Assembly: GCA_963791425.1 (NCBI GenBank)
Contig: CAWBSE010000008.1
Location: 308,343 to 372,342, forward strand
Reading direction: 5' to 3'
Length of the DNA: 64,000 nt
From: DATBLE01 sp963791425
GTDB lineage: Bacteria; Actinomycetota; Thermoleophilia; Gaiellales; Gaiellaceae
The notes beneath the pieces are model-generated. The model was given only the letters and a program-made list of their open reading frames with translations. It was not told the origin of the DNA and did no database searches. A program made the position numbers and the translations under genes. Within the stretch, counting starts at the first letter, position 1. Every line of letters starts with the position of its first letter. Positions 43,936 through 52,947 of the stretch are shown piece after piece.

Positions 43936-44960
43936 GGCCTCACCAGCGCCAGCGCTGCCTCCGCCAGGAACGGCACCCCCAGCTCGAACCTCGCTGCATG
44001 GCCGTCCTCGGCGGACAGCTCGCCGCGGATGAACCGGCCGTAGATCGCCTCGCAGAAGACGGCCGCCTTCCAGAGCGCGAGCGCCTGGAACCAGGCGAGC
44101 GGCTCGACGTCGCGGCCGCTCCGCTCGACGTAGCGGTCGACCAGCTCCCGCCGGGACGGGAAGCCGGGCGTCGCGGTCACCGGTGACGTGCCCAGCGGAT
44201 TCGTATCGCCGCCCGGCTCGCTGTACGTGGCGAGCAGGTAGCCGACGTCGGCGCGCGCGTCGCCGACGGCGCCCATCTCCCAGTCGAGGACAGCGCGGAT
44301 TCGCGCCGGGTCGGTCGCGTCGAGGATCATGTTCCCGAGCCGGTAGTCGCCGTGGACGACGGCGAGCGGGCCGGGCTCCGGAAGGTTCGCCGCCAGCCAG
44401 TCGCCGACCTCGACGACCGCGGGCAGATCGCGGGTCTGGTTTACCTCCCAGAGCTGGGTGAACCGCCGCACCTGCCGCTCGAGGTAGTTGCCGTCGCGGA
44501 TGAACTCGGCGACCGCGGGAGCGTGGACGTCGGCGGCGTGGATCTCGACCAGCGCGTCGACGAGGTCGAGGCCGAGGCGGCGGCGCGCGTCCTCTGTCTC
44601 GAGGCCTGCCGGCAGCTCGCCCGTGACGACCGCCCCGTCGAGGAAGTCCATGACGTAGAAGGGGACGCCGAGCACGCTCTCGTCGTCGCAGACGGCGCGG
44701 ATCGTCGGCAGGCGGATTCCCTGCGGCGCGAGCGCGAGCTGGAGCCGGGCCTCCCTGACCATGTCGTGCGCCGACGGGGGGAGCGGCGGCCGCGGCGGCC
44801 GGCGGAGGACGTAGCGGGCATCGTCACGCTCCAGCAGGAAGGAGAAGTTCGAGCCGCCGCCCTCGCCGATCCGGGTCGCGTGCACTGGGCCGGAGCCGAG
44901 GCCGTGCGAATCGAGGAACGCCTCGACGTTCTCCTCGACCAGCAGCGGCGGTTGGCTCAC
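43932..44960 (-). CDS. Aminoglycoside phosphotransferase-fold kinase (ACAD10-like)
   Basis: A 342-residue protein of the APH/choline-kinase fold. GEGGGSNFSFLLERDDARYVLRRPP is the nucleotide-binding region, VVHGDYRLGNMILD holds the catalytic Asp and Asn (HxDxxxxN), and AVLDWEMGAVGDARADVGYL the metal-binding Asp. Homologues fused or adjacent to acyl-CoA dehydrogenases (ACAD10/11 type) phosphorylate hydroxyacyl-CoAs. Here an ACAD gene lies 1.8 kb away and an SDR and LLM enzyme are in the same operon, which supports that role. GTG start; GTGA overlap with the SDR gene. Confidence 0.85.
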   Translation of the reverse strand: MSQPPLLVEENVEAFLDSHGLGSGPVHATRIGEGGGSNFSFLLERDDARYVLRRPPRPPLPPSAHDMVREARLQLALAPQGIRLPTIRAVCDDESVLGVPFYVMDFLDGAVVTGELPAGLETEDARRRLGLDLVDALVEIHAADVHAPAVAEFIRDGNYLERQVRRFTQLWEVNQTRDLPAVVEVGDWLAANLPEPGPLAVVHGDYRLGNMILDATDPARIRAVLDWEMGAVGDARADVGYLLATYSEPGGDTNPLGTSPVTATPGFPSRRELVDRYVERSGRDVEPLAWFQALALWKAAVFCEAIYGRFIRGELSAEDGHAARFELGVPFLAEAALALVRP

Positions 44961-45730
44961 CAGGCCGACTGGCCGCCGTCGACGACCACGAGCTGGCCGG
45001 TGACGAAGTCGGAGGCCCGCGAGGCGAGGAAGACGACGGCGCCCTTGAGGTCGTCGGGGCCGCCGAACCGCTTCAGCGGGATCCCGGCCAGGTACGCGTC
45101 CGGCTGCGCGTCGAGCAGCGCGCTGTTCATGTCCGACGGGAACCAGCCGGGTGCGATCGCGTTCACGTTGATCCCGTGCCCGGCCCACTTGGTCGCGAGG
45201 TCGCGGGTGAAGCCGACGACGCCGGCCTTCGACGCGTTGTACGCGACCGCGTTCATCAGCTCCGGGGGCGCGCCCCCGAGCGCGGCGACCGAGGCGATGT
45301 TCACGATCTTGCCGGCCTGCTGCTCGATCATCACGCGCCCGGCCGCCTGCGCGAAGAGGAAGACGCCGGTCAGGTTGACGTCGATCACCTTCTGCCAGCC
45401 TTCGAGCGGGTGATCCTCGGCCGGGGCGCCCCACGAGGTGCCCGCGTTGTTGACGAGGATGTCGATGCTTCCCAGCTCCGCGCGTGTGCGGTCGACGACG
45501 GCCTGCACCTCGGCCGGGTCGCGGACGTCGCAGCGCATGCCGAACGCCTTGACGCCGAGCTGCTCGAGCTCGGCGGCGGCCTCCTCGCAGCGCTCCGGCT
45601 TCCGGGCGCAGAGGACGACGTTGGCACCGGCCTCGGCGAGGCCCGTGGCCATCTGCTTGCCGATGCCGCTGCCACCGCCGCTGACGATCGCCGTCTTGCC
45701 GGTCAGGTCGAAGAGCTCGCTCGGCTTCAC
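44957..45730 (-). CDS. Short-chain dehydrogenase/reductase (FabG-like)
   Basis: A 257-residue classical SDR: SGGGSGIGKQMA (cofactor loop), NNAG near 93, a serine in NIASVAA, and YNASK as the active-site Tyr-x-x-x-Lys; ends VVVDGGQSAW. ARKPER after the beta2 strand suggests NADP(H). The GTG at 45730 overlaps the stop of the LLM gene. Probably a beta-hydroxyacyl or alcohol dehydrogenase acting with the kinase and LLM enzyme of its operon. Confidence 0.9.
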   Translation of the reverse strand: MKPSELFDLTGKTAIVSGGGSGIGKQMATGLAEAGANVVLCARKPERCEEAAAELEQLGVKAFGMRCDVRDPAEVQAVVDRTRAELGSIDILVNNAGTSWGAPAEDHPLEGWQKVIDVNLTGVFLFAQAAGRVMIEQQAGKIVNIASVAALGGAPPELMNAVAYNASKAGVVGFTRDLATKWAGHGINVNAIAPGWFPSDMNSALLDAQPDAYLAGIPLKRFGGPDDLKGAVVFLASRASDFVTGQLVVVDGGQSAW

Positions 45731-46722
45731 AGCACCAACTCTGCCATCGTCTGGAGCGTCGCGCGGTCGTGTGCCTGGATGAGGAGCGTCGTGACGGGCG
45801 ACTCCTTCCACGCCTCGAGGCGGTCGGCGATGCGGTCGCGGTCGCCGACGAGCGCGACCTCGTCGATCAGCGCGTCGGGGACGGCGGCGATCGCCTCCAT
45901 CTTCTTGCCGCCGAGGTACAGCTCCTGGATCTCGCGCGCCTCGGCCTCGTAGCCATAGCGGGAGACGAGCGCGTTGTAGAAGTTCGTGCCCTTGGCGCCC
46001 ATGCCGCCGACGTAGAGCGCGAGGTGCGGTTTGACGAAGTCGCGCGCCGCCTGGAGGTCATCCGAGATCGCAACCGGCACCGCGAACGCGGCGATGTCGA
46101 ATCCGGGCTTCGGCGTGGGAGTCTCCAGCTTCTCGGGCGAGACCCAGACCGGTATCCAACCGTCCGCGATCTCGAACGCGAGCTGCACGTTCTTCGGTCC
46201 GATCGCGGCGAGGTAGATCGGGATCTCGCTGCGGTGCGGGTGCATCATCAGCTTCAGCGGCTTGCCGAGCCCGGTCGCGTCGTCGCCCGCGTACGGGATC
46301 TCGTACTGGTCGCCGTGGTGCTCGACCAACTGCCGGGCGATCGCGGCCCGGACGATCTCGACGTACTCCCGGGTGCGAGCGAGCGGCTTGCCGAACGGCT
46401 GCCCGTGCCAGCCTTCGACCACCTGCGGCCCCGACGTGCCGAAGCCGAGCAGGACCCGGCCGCCGCTCATCAGGTCGAGCGTCGCCGCGGTCATCGCCGC
46501 CATCGCCGGCGTGCGCGCGGGGATCTGCATGATCCCGGCGCCGAGCTTGAGGGTCGTGGTCGTCGCCCCGAGCCACGAGAGGACGGTGACCACGTCCGTC
46601 CCCCACGACTCCGCCGCCCACGCCGAGTCGTAGCCGAGGCTCTCCGCCTCCTGCGCGAGCGCGATCAGCTCGGTCGGGTTCGTACCCGGCGGTGCGTACC
46701 CCATGGTGAACCCGAGTTGCAT
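45727..46722 (-). CDS. LLM-class (F420-type) oxidoreductase
   Basis: A 331-residue luciferase-like TIM-barrel protein: LGFTMGYAPPGTNPTELIALAQEAESLGYDSAWAAESW, LGAGIMQIPARTPAMAAMTAATLDLMSGGRVLLGFGTSGPQVVEGWHG and IPIYLAAIGPKNVQLAFEIADGWIP. In actinobacteria this pattern indicates a coenzyme F420-dependent oxidoreductase. TAGCAT eight bases before the ATG suggests a leaderless transcript. Only 20 bp separate it from the divergent acyl-CoA dehydrogenase. The substrate is unknown. Confidence 0.88.
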   Translation of the reverse strand: MQLGFTMGYAPPGTNPTELIALAQEAESLGYDSAWAAESWGTDVVTVLSWLGATTTTLKLGAGIMQIPARTPAMAAMTAATLDLMSGGRVLLGFGTSGPQVVEGWHGQPFGKPLARTREYVEIVRAAIARQLVEHHGDQYEIPYAGDDATGLGKPLKLMMHPHRSEIPIYLAAIGPKNVQLAFEIADGWIPVWVSPEKLETPTPKPGFDIAAFAVPVAISDDLQAARDFVKPHLALYVGGMGAKGTNFYNALVSRYGYEAEAREIQELYLGGKKMEAIAAVPDALIDEVALVGDRDRIADRLEAWKESPVTTLLIQAHDRATLQTMAELVL

Positions 46723-46742
46723 TACCTGCGATGCTAAACGGG

Positions 46743-47909
46743 ATGAGGGAGCAATACCGGGCGTTCATGGAGGAACACGTCTATCCGGCCGAGCCGATCC
46801 TGGCTCGCGAGGACGATGCCGCAGACGAGGCGATGCGGGGTTTGCGCGCGCGGGCGAAGACCGAGGGCCTGTGGTCGCCCCACCTTCCTCCGGAGGCGGG
46901 CGGCACCGGCGAGGGCTTCCTCTTCTACGCCGACCTGAACGAGGAGATCGGCCGCAGCGTGTGGGCGCAGCTCGTGTTCAACTGCCAGGCGCCGGACGCG
47001 GGGAACGGCGAGATCCTGCACCTGTTCGGCACCGACGAGCAGAAGGAGCAGTTCCTGCGCCCGCTCGTCGAGGGCGACACACGCTCGTTCTTCTCGATGA
47101 CCGAGCCGGAAGTGTCGGGCGCCGACCCGACGGGGCTGCAGACGCGCGCGGTGCTCGACGGCGACGAGTGGGTGATCGACGGGCACAAGTGGTTCTCGTC
47201 GGGCGCCGAGGGCGCGGGGTTCGCGATCGTGATGGCGGTCACCGATCCCGACGCCGAGCCGCACCGGCGGATGTCGCAGATCCTCGTCCCGGCCGACACG
47301 CCGGGGATCACGATCGAGCCTGTGCCGATCTCCGGTCACCGCGGCCGCGGCTGGTCGACCCACTGCGAGGTCTGGTACGAGGGTGTGCGCGTTCCCGCCG
47401 CCAACGTGCTCGGCGAGCGCGGCGCCGGCTTCCGGATCGCGCAGAAGCGCCTCGGCCCCGGCCGCATCCACCACGTGATGCGCTGGCTCGGCCAGATGCA
47501 GCGCGCGTTCGAGCTGATGTGCCGTTACTCCCTGGAGCGCGAGGCCTTCGGCGGCCCGCTCGCCGAGAAACAGACCGTCCAGAACTGGATCGCAGATTCC
47601 GCCGCCGAGATCCAGGCCTGCCGCCTGATGACCCTCGACGCCGCGAACAAGATCGACGCCGGCAGCGAGGCTCGCGTGGAGATCTCGATCATCAAGTTCT
47701 ACGCCGCCCGCGTCCTGAACGAGGTGATCGACCGAGCAGTACAGGTCCACGGAGGCCTCGGCCTGACCGACCGCACCCCGCTGGCGACGATGCTGGCGAT
47801 GGCGAGAGGCGGCCGAATCTACGACGGCCCCGACGAGGTCCACCGAATGGTCGTCAGCCGCCGGATCCTGAAAGAATTCGCCGCCGGCGGCACCTGGCGC
47901 TTCTCGTAA
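46743..47909 (+). CDS. Acyl-CoA dehydrogenase
   Basis: A 388-residue FAD acyl-CoA dehydrogenase. FFSMTEPEVSGADPTGLQTRAVLDGDEWVIDGHKWFSSG is the FAD/substrate-binding middle domain; RIHHVMRWLGQMQRAFELMCRYSLEREAFGGPLAEKQTVQNWIADSAAEI is the C-terminal helical domain, and VHGGLGLTDRTPLATML the conserved end. An ATG at 46731 would add four residues; GATGCT lies seven bases before 46743. It likely oxidises an acyl-CoA made available by the divergent kinase-SDR-LLM operon. Confidence 0.9.
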   Translation: MREQYRAFMEEHVYPAEPILAREDDAADEAMRGLRARAKTEGLWSPHLPPEAGGTGEGFLFYADLNEEIGRSVWAQLVFNCQAPDAGNGEILHLFGTDEQKEQFLRPLVEGDTRSFFSMTEPEVSGADPTGLQTRAVLDGDEWVIDGHKWFSSGAEGAGFAIVMAVTDPDAEPHRRMSQILVPADTPGITIEPVPISGHRGRGWSTHCEVWYEGVRVPAANVLGERGAGFRIAQKRLGPGRIHHVMRWLGQMQRAFELMCRYSLEREAFGGPLAEKQTVQNWIADSAAEIQACRLMTLDAANKIDAGSEARVEISIIKFYAARVLNEVIDRAVQVHGGLGLTDRTPLATMLAMARGGRIYDGPDEVHRMVVSRRILKEFAAGGTWRFS

Positions 47910-47970
47910 CCGGCCGAACAAGCCCACCGAACTCCCACCCGCAGCGGTGTCCCAGGGCCGAACTGCCCTT

Positions 47971-48390
47971 GTAACACAGTGTTACTAGGGGGGTCGAGCG
48001 CTCTCGGACGCTGTCCACCATTGGGGGAGGGGGCGCACACCGACATCGCGCATCGCGTCGATGAACGCATCGGGGTTGCCGGACTTCATGACCAGGGCGA
48101 GGCGGAGGAAGTCGCCGGCGGTCGGGCCTCGGCGGATCGACCGGGCCTCGTGGACGAGCTCGCGAATCCGCTGGTAACTCGGGCGTGTGAGCCCCAGCCG
48201 CTCGGCTTCGGTGCCGACCTGCCGGTACGTCTCTGCGATCGGCCTGTTCCGGTCGTCGAACCGGACGATCGCCTCGACCAGGCGGCGGGAGATCCTCGGA
48301 GCCATCGTGACCACGCCGAAGATCGTGGCCGAGAAGTCGTCACGCGTGTGTGACGGGTTCGCGCCGAAGGCGCTAGTGACACTGTGTTAC
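47971..48390. repeat. GTAACAC(N)GTGTTAC palindromes flanking a small gene
   Basis: One palindrome at 47971-47985 overlaps the stop codon of the small gene, and one at 48376-48390 (one mismatch) lies 62 bp before its start. The 5' and 3' neighbours CTTG and CTAG are mirrored, so the unit is an inverted-repeat-bounded cassette. The same palindrome pair, without a gene, stands at 10591-10661. Confidence 0.6.
47985..48314 (-). CDS. Small basic protein between palindromes, possibly DNA-binding
   Basis: A 109-residue protein: MAPRISRRLVEAIVRFDDRNRPIAETYRQVGTEAERLGLTRPSYQRIRELVHEARSIRRG, where AETYRQVGTEAERLGLTRPSYQRIREL could form a helix-turn-helix. The rest contains VMKSGNPDAFIDAMRDVGV. I do not recognise a family. 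The start is the GTG at 48314 or the ATG at 48305. The palindromes at both ends suggest autoregulation or a small mobile cassette. Confidence 0.6.
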   Translation of the reverse strand: MVTMAPRISRRLVEAIVRFDDRNRPIAETYRQVGTEAERLGLTRPSYQRIRELVHEARSIRRGPTAGDFLRLALVMKSGNPDAFIDAMRDVGVRPLPQWWTASESARPP

Positions 48391-48397
48391 AAGGAGG

Positions 48398-49801
48398 TCA
48401 GGAGCGCGTGGCCATCGGGACGTGCTCGCCTTCGACGAGAGGCCTCGCGAGTTTCTTGCCGGGGTTCAGGAGGTTCTTCGGGTCGAAGAGCTGCTTGATC
48501 TCGGTGTGGAGGTCGAGCGCCCGCTCGCCCCACTGGCGGGCGAGTTGGCCTCGCTTCAGCAGGCCCAGACCGTGCTCGCCCGAGACCGAGCCGCCCAGGC
48601 GGACGGCGAGGTCGAACAGGTCGCTGACGGCGAGTTCCGCGCGGTGGAGCTCGGCGGGCTCCTCCGGCGAGACCAGGAACGCCGAATGCAGGTTGCCGTC
48701 GCCGGCGTGCCCGAACGACAACCCGATCAGGTCGTGACGGCGGCCGATCTCGAGGGTCTCGTCCATCGCCTCCTCGACCCGGTCGAGCGGAACGACGATG
48801 TCCTCGGCGACGACCCCGCCGCGGCGGGCGAGCACCGAGAACGCTAACCCGGAGCGCCAGCGCCAGAAGGCGTCGATCCCCTCGCGGTCGCGCGGCGCGT
48901 AGACGCCGACCGCGCCCTCGCCGGCGGCTTCGACCAGCTCGGCAGCGACCCGCTCCGCCTCGTCGCGCGACCCGTCCGCCTCGGCGAGCAGCACGAACCC
49001 GGCGCCGTCCGGCACGCCGCCCGGGAACGATGCGCCGCCGCACGCGAGCGTCTCGGCGTCGAGCGCGTCGAGCGCCGCGGCGACGATCCCACTGCCCACC
49101 ACGCGCAGCAGCGCGGCACAGCCCTCCGCCGTCCCACGATGGAAGATCGCGACGGGGAAGACCGCCTCCGGCGCCGGCAGCAGCTTGAGCCACGCGGCGG
49201 TGACGATTCCGAGCGTCCCCTCCGACCCGACGAGCAGCCGCTTCAGGTCGTAGCCGGCGACGTCCTTGCGTATCGCGCCGCCGACCGTCACGAGCTCGCC
49301 CGGCGGCAGCGCCGCCTCGAGGCCCATCACCCAGTCGCTGACCACCCCGTACTTGAACGCATGCGGGCCGCCGGCGTTGGTCGCGATGTTCCCGCCGATC
49401 TGCGACTGCTCCGGCGCCCCGGGGTCGGGGGCGAACATCAGCCCGCTGTCGCGAACGAGCTGCTTCAGCCGGCCGGTCTGCACGCCGGCCTCGACGTGGA
49501 TCCGCCAGAGCTCAGGCTCGAACGACCGAACGCGGTCGAGCCGGTCGAGCGCGAGCACGATCCCGCCGTCCGGCACCGCCCCGGCCGCTGCTCCTGTCCC
49601 GCCCCCGCGCGGCACGAGCGTGACGTCCCGCTCGTAACACCACGCGAGCACGTCGGCCACCTCCTCGGCCGAACGCGGCAGTACCACCGCCTCCGCGTGG
49701 CCCGGCGCGCGCGTGAAGTCCGTCAGGTACTCCGCCGGCGTACCCTCGAGCACGGCGTCGCCGAACGCGTCGCGAAGCCCCTGCTCGACGCTCGTACTCA
49801 C
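48398..49801 (-). CDS. FAD-binding oxidase (GlcD/D-lactate-dehydrogenase-like)
   Basis: A 467-residue flavoprotein. PRGGGTGAAAGAVPDGGIVLALDRLDRV and APDPGAPEQSQIGGNIATNAGGPHAFKYG are the PCMH-type FAD-binding motifs, and GLSFGHAGDGNLH with GGSVSGEHGLGLLKR the C-terminal active-site motifs of glycolate/D-lactate oxidases. It should oxidise a 2-hydroxy acid using a quinone or other acceptor. GTG start overlaps the dehalogenase stop. It is the last gene of the coupled minus-strand cluster that begins at 58402. Confidence 0.88.
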   Translation of the reverse strand: MSTSVEQGLRDAFGDAVLEGTPAEYLTDFTRAPGHAEAVVLPRSAEEVADVLAWCYERDVTLVPRGGGTGAAAGAVPDGGIVLALDRLDRVRSFEPELWRIHVEAGVQTGRLKQLVRDSGLMFAPDPGAPEQSQIGGNIATNAGGPHAFKYGVVSDWVMGLEAALPPGELVTVGGAIRKDVAGYDLKRLLVGSEGTLGIVTAAWLKLLPAPEAVFPVAIFHRGTAEGCAALLRVVGSGIVAAALDALDAETLACGGASFPGGVPDGAGFVLLAEADGSRDEAERVAAELVEAAGEGAVGVYAPRDREGIDAFWRWRSGLAFSVLARRGGVVAEDIVVPLDRVEEAMDETLEIGRRHDLIGLSFGHAGDGNLHSAFLVSPEEPAELHRAELAVSDLFDLAVRLGGSVSGEHGLGLLKRGQLARQWGERALDLHTEIKQLFDPKNLLNPGKKLARPLVEGEHVPMATRS

Positions 49802-50670
49802 GACGCGAGGAACTCCACGACCCGCGCGGCGACCTCCTCGCCGGCGTCCTCCTGAACGTAGTGGCCCGCGTTCTCGACGAGCTCGGCCGGCAGCGCACCC
49901 GGGATCAGGCGCGAGATCGAGTCGGCGACCTCCGGCGCGAAGATCGGGTCGGAGTCGCCGAACAGGACCAGCGTCGGCTTCTCCCACGACGCCATCGCGT
50001 CGCGGACGGCCATCAGCGGCGCGGTGTTCGGATGCTCGGGCTCGGTCGGCACCTGCTCGGGGAACGCGAGCGCGCCGGTCTTCGCCTCCGCCACGGGGAA
50101 CGGCGCGTCGTACGCGGCGACGACATCGTCCGAGAGGCCTCGCGCGACGCCTCGCCGGATCAGCCGGCCCGCCTGGAAGTCGGTGCCCGAGGCCCGCACC
50201 ATCTCGCGGAACGCAAGCCACGTGTCGCTCGGCGCGCGGCCGCCGCCGACGCCGGTGTTCAGGACGACCAGCCGCGCCACCCGGTCGGGGTGCTCGATCG
50301 CGACCCGCATGCCGATCGGCCCACCCCAGTCCTGCATGACGACCGTCATCCGCTGAAGATCGAGCTCCTCGACGAAGCGGGCGATCGACTGCCAGTGGAA
50401 GTCGAACGTGTACCGCGACATGCTGCGCGGCTTGTCGGAGCGGCCGAACCCGAAGTAGTCGGGCGCGATCACGCGCGCAACCGCCGACAGCCCGGGGATC
50501 ATCTTCCGGTAGAGGTACGACCAGGTCGGCTCGCCGTGGAGGCACAGCACGGGGTCGCCCTCGCCCTCGTCGAGGTAGTGCATCCGCCGCTCGTCGATCT
50601 CCAGATAGTGCGGCGCGAAGGCGTACCCGGGCAGCCCCTCGAACTGCTCGTCGGGCGTCCGGTAGCTCAT
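49798..50670 (-). CDS. Haloalkane dehalogenase-like alpha/beta hydrolase
   Basis: A 290-residue hydrolase. HGEPTWSYLYRKMIP (oxyanion/halide region), VMQDWGGPIGMR (nucleophile Asp), FGDSDPIFAP (acid) and NAGHYVQEDAGEEVA (His) match subfamily I haloalkane dehalogenases, in which the Asp attacks the carbon-halogen bond. Similar enzymes without dehalogenase activity exist, so the substrate is not certain. ATG with GTGA-type overlaps to both neighbours indicates an operon with the SDR and oxidase. Confidence 0.85.
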   Translation of the reverse strand: MSYRTPDEQFEGLPGYAFAPHYLEIDERRMHYLDEGEGDPVLCLHGEPTWSYLYRKMIPGLSAVARVIAPDYFGFGRSDKPRSMSRYTFDFHWQSIARFVEELDLQRMTVVMQDWGGPIGMRVAIEHPDRVARLVVLNTGVGGGRAPSDTWLAFREMVRASGTDFQAGRLIRRGVARGLSDDVVAAYDAPFPVAEAKTGALAFPEQVPTEPEHPNTAPLMAVRDAMASWEKPTLVLFGDSDPIFAPEVADSISRLIPGALPAELVENAGHYVQEDAGEEVAARVVEFLAS

Positions 50671-51323
50671 CGAGGCCCCGGGACGCCGCGGAACTCGTAG
50701 ACCATCGGCTCGCGCCCGATCTGGACGACCCACGCCTGGCCCGTGTCGCCCGAACGGGCGGCCGCGAGCGCCGCCTGCGCCACGGCTTCCGGCGTGATTA
50801 GCGACCAGCCGTGGCCCGTGACCCACTCGCGGAGATCGTCGGAGACGATCGGCGTGTCGGCGAAGCTCGGGCAGAGCGCGTTGATCATGATCCCGCGCTC
50901 GGCCAGCTGGGGCGCCACGGCGCGCACGAACCCGACGACCGCGTGCTTGGTCAGCGAGTAGATCGGGTCGAGCGGCATCGCCATCAGCCCTGCGAGCGAC
51001 GCGGTCGCGACGATCGCCGACCCCGGCGCCATCACCTGCGCCATCCGCCGCGTGCCGAAGACGACGCCGTCGACGTTCGCACCGACCGCGCGCCGGTACT
51101 CGGCGTCGGTCAACTCCGCGATGTCGTTCGAGCCGGTGGCGACCCCGGCGTTCAGGAACGCGAAGTCGGCCGCGCCCACCGCTTCCCACGCAGCGGGGTC
51201 GCCGACGTCGAACCCGTCGGCGAGGTCGAGCTCCGTCACCTCTGTCCCCTCCGCGCGCAGCAGCGCGACCGCCGCCGCACCGATCCCGGAGGCGGCGCCC
51301 GTGACGACGGCGCTACTGAACAA
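50667..51323 (-). CDS. Short SDR-like protein
   Basis: A 218-residue SDR: VVTGAASGIGAAAVALL (cofactor loop), NAGVATGSND, a serine in ATASLAG and YSLTK as the active-site Tyr-Lys pair; shorter than usual because the C-terminal part is abbreviated. TTG start (L-F-S-S); it overlaps the acyl-CoA ligase end by 11 bp. Likely an alcohol/ketone reductase of the same pathway. Confidence 0.82.
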   Translation of the reverse strand: MFSSAVVTGAASGIGAAAVALLRAEGTEVTELDLADGFDVGDPAAWEAVGAADFAFLNAGVATGSNDIAELTDAEYRRAVGANVDGVVFGTRRMAQVMAPGSAIVATASLAGLMAMPLDPIYSLTKHAVVGFVRAVAPQLAERGIMINALCPSFADTPIVSDDLREWVTGHGWSLITPEAVAQAALAAARSGDTGQAWVVQIGREPMVYEFRGVPGPR

Positions 51324-52926
51324 TGGGCTCGGCCGCCGGCGCGGTCGGGAACATCTCGCGCAGCGCCGTCTTGCGGAACTTGCCGACCGCCGTCTTCGGG
51401 ATCTCGTCGACGAACACGAACCCGTCCGGCAACCACCACTTCGCGAAGTCGCCGGCGAGGAACTCGCGCAGCTCGTCGGCGGTCACGCTCTGCCCCTCGC
51501 GGAGGACGCAGACCGCCAGCGGCCGCTCGTCCCACTTCTCGCTCGGCACTGCGATCACCGCCGCCTCCGCGATCGCCGGGTGCCCCATCAGCGCGTTCTC
51601 GATCGCGACCGACGAGATCCACTCGCCGCCCGACTTGATCACGTCCTTCGACCTGTCCTGGATGTGGATGAACCCGCGCGGGTGGAACGAGACGATGTCG
51701 CCGGTCTTGAACCAGCCGTCGTCGGTCCAGCGGTCGGCCTGCTCGGGCGTATCGAAGTACGACGCCGCGACCCACGGACCGCGGATCTCGAGCTCACCCA
51801 TCGCCTCGTCATCCCACGGGATCTCGTTGCCCTCGGCGTCGCGGGCGCGCAGCTCGACCAGCGGCAGCGGCAGCCCCTGCAACGCGATGTAGTCGAACTG
51901 CGTCTCCTCGTCGGCGTCGGCCAGGTCGCCGGGAAGGGCCGCCTCCGACGCGACCGGCGACGTCTCGGTCATCCCCCAGCCGTGGACGATCTTCAGCCCG
52001 TGCCGCTGGTTGAACGCCGCGATCATCGCGCGCGGCACCGCCGAGCCGCCGACGAGCATCCCCTTCATCTTCGAGAGATCCCAGCGGTCGGGGTTCGCGT
52101 CGAGCATCGCGAGGATCCCCATCCAGATCGTCGGCACACCCGCCGCCCACGTCACACCCTCCTCGACGAAGTCGTCGAGCAGCGACTCGGGATCGAGGTG
52201 CGGCCCGGGGTAGACGATCTTCGCCCCGAACATCGTCGCCAGATACGGGTAGCCCCACGCGTTCGCGTGGAACATCGGCACCACCGGCAGGATCACGTCG
52301 CCCTCGAAGACGCCGAGCCCGAGCGGGTTCGCGGCGCCGACGCCGAGCGTGTGCAGCATCGTCGAGCGGTGCGAGTAGACGACGCCCTTCGGCCGGCCGG
52401 TCGTCCCGCTCGTGTAACACATCGCCGCGGCGTCGTTCTCGTCGAGCTCGGGATCGCGCCAGTCGTCGGCCGACGCGCCGGCGAGCAGCTCCTCGTACGA
52501 GTCCTCGACGACGAAGACATGCTCGATGTCGGTCTCGGCCTGGAACGTCTCGAGCAGCGGCAGCAGCGAACGGTCGACGATCACTGCGCGGTCGCCCGCG
52601 TGTGTCGCGATGTAGGCGAGGTCCTTCGGGTGCAGGCGCAGGTTGAGCGTGTGCAGCACGAAGCCGCCGCACGGAATCCCGAGATAGGCCTCGTGGTGCT
52701 GGTAGTGGTTCCAACACAGCGTCGCGACCCGGTCGCCCCGCTCGAGCCCGATCCCGTCCAGCGCGACCGCGAGCTGCTTGGCGCGCCGCGCGAGGTCGCG
52801 GTAGCCGTAGCGGTGGAAGCTCTTGTCCGGAAGCCGGGTGACGACCTCCTTGTCCGGGTAGTACGTCTCGACGCGCCGCAGGATGTGCGGCAGCGTCAGC
52901 TGGAAGTCCATCATCTGACCGCGCAT
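51313..52926 (-). CDS. AMP-dependent acyl-CoA ligase (medium/long chain)
   Basis: A 537-residue ANL-superfamily ligase. CYTSGTTGRPKGVVYSHRS is the P-loop-like A3 motif; GWGMTETSP the A5 motif; WFKTGDIVSFHPRGFIHIQDRSKDVIKSGGEWIS the A7-A8 hinge; KTAVGKFRKTALREMF the C-terminal lysine motif. It converts a carboxylic acid, ATP and CoA to acyl-CoA. The start at 52926 is set by TACGGT seven bases upstream; a GTG at 52935 and ATGs at 52914 and 52911 are alternatives. Confidence 0.9.
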   Translation of the reverse strand: MRGQMMDFQLTLPHILRRVETYYPDKEVVTRLPDKSFHRYGYRDLARRAKQLAVALDGIGLERGDRVATLCWNHYQHHEAYLGIPCGGFVLHTLNLRLHPKDLAYIATHAGDRAVIVDRSLLPLLETFQAETDIEHVFVVEDSYEELLAGASADDWRDPELDENDAAAMCYTSGTTGRPKGVVYSHRSTMLHTLGVGAANPLGLGVFEGDVILPVVPMFHANAWGYPYLATMFGAKIVYPGPHLDPESLLDDFVEEGVTWAAGVPTIWMGILAMLDANPDRWDLSKMKGMLVGGSAVPRAMIAAFNQRHGLKIVHGWGMTETSPVASEAALPGDLADADEETQFDYIALQGLPLPLVELRARDAEGNEIPWDDEAMGELEIRGPWVAASYFDTPEQADRWTDDGWFKTGDIVSFHPRGFIHIQDRSKDVIKSGGEWISSVAIENALMGHPAIAEAAVIAVPSEKWDERPLAVCVLREGQSVTADELREFLAGDFAKWWLPDGFVFVDEIPKTAVGKFRKTALREMFPTAPAAEPIVQ

Positions 52927-52933
52927 GGGCGAC

Positions 52934-52939
52934 ACCGTA
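52934..52939 (-). promoter_or_regulatory. -10 box of a leaderless promoter (acyl-CoA ligase)
   Basis: TACGGT on the minus strand, seven bases before the ATG at 52926. Confidence 0.5.
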
Positions 52940-52947
52940 ACCGGCCC

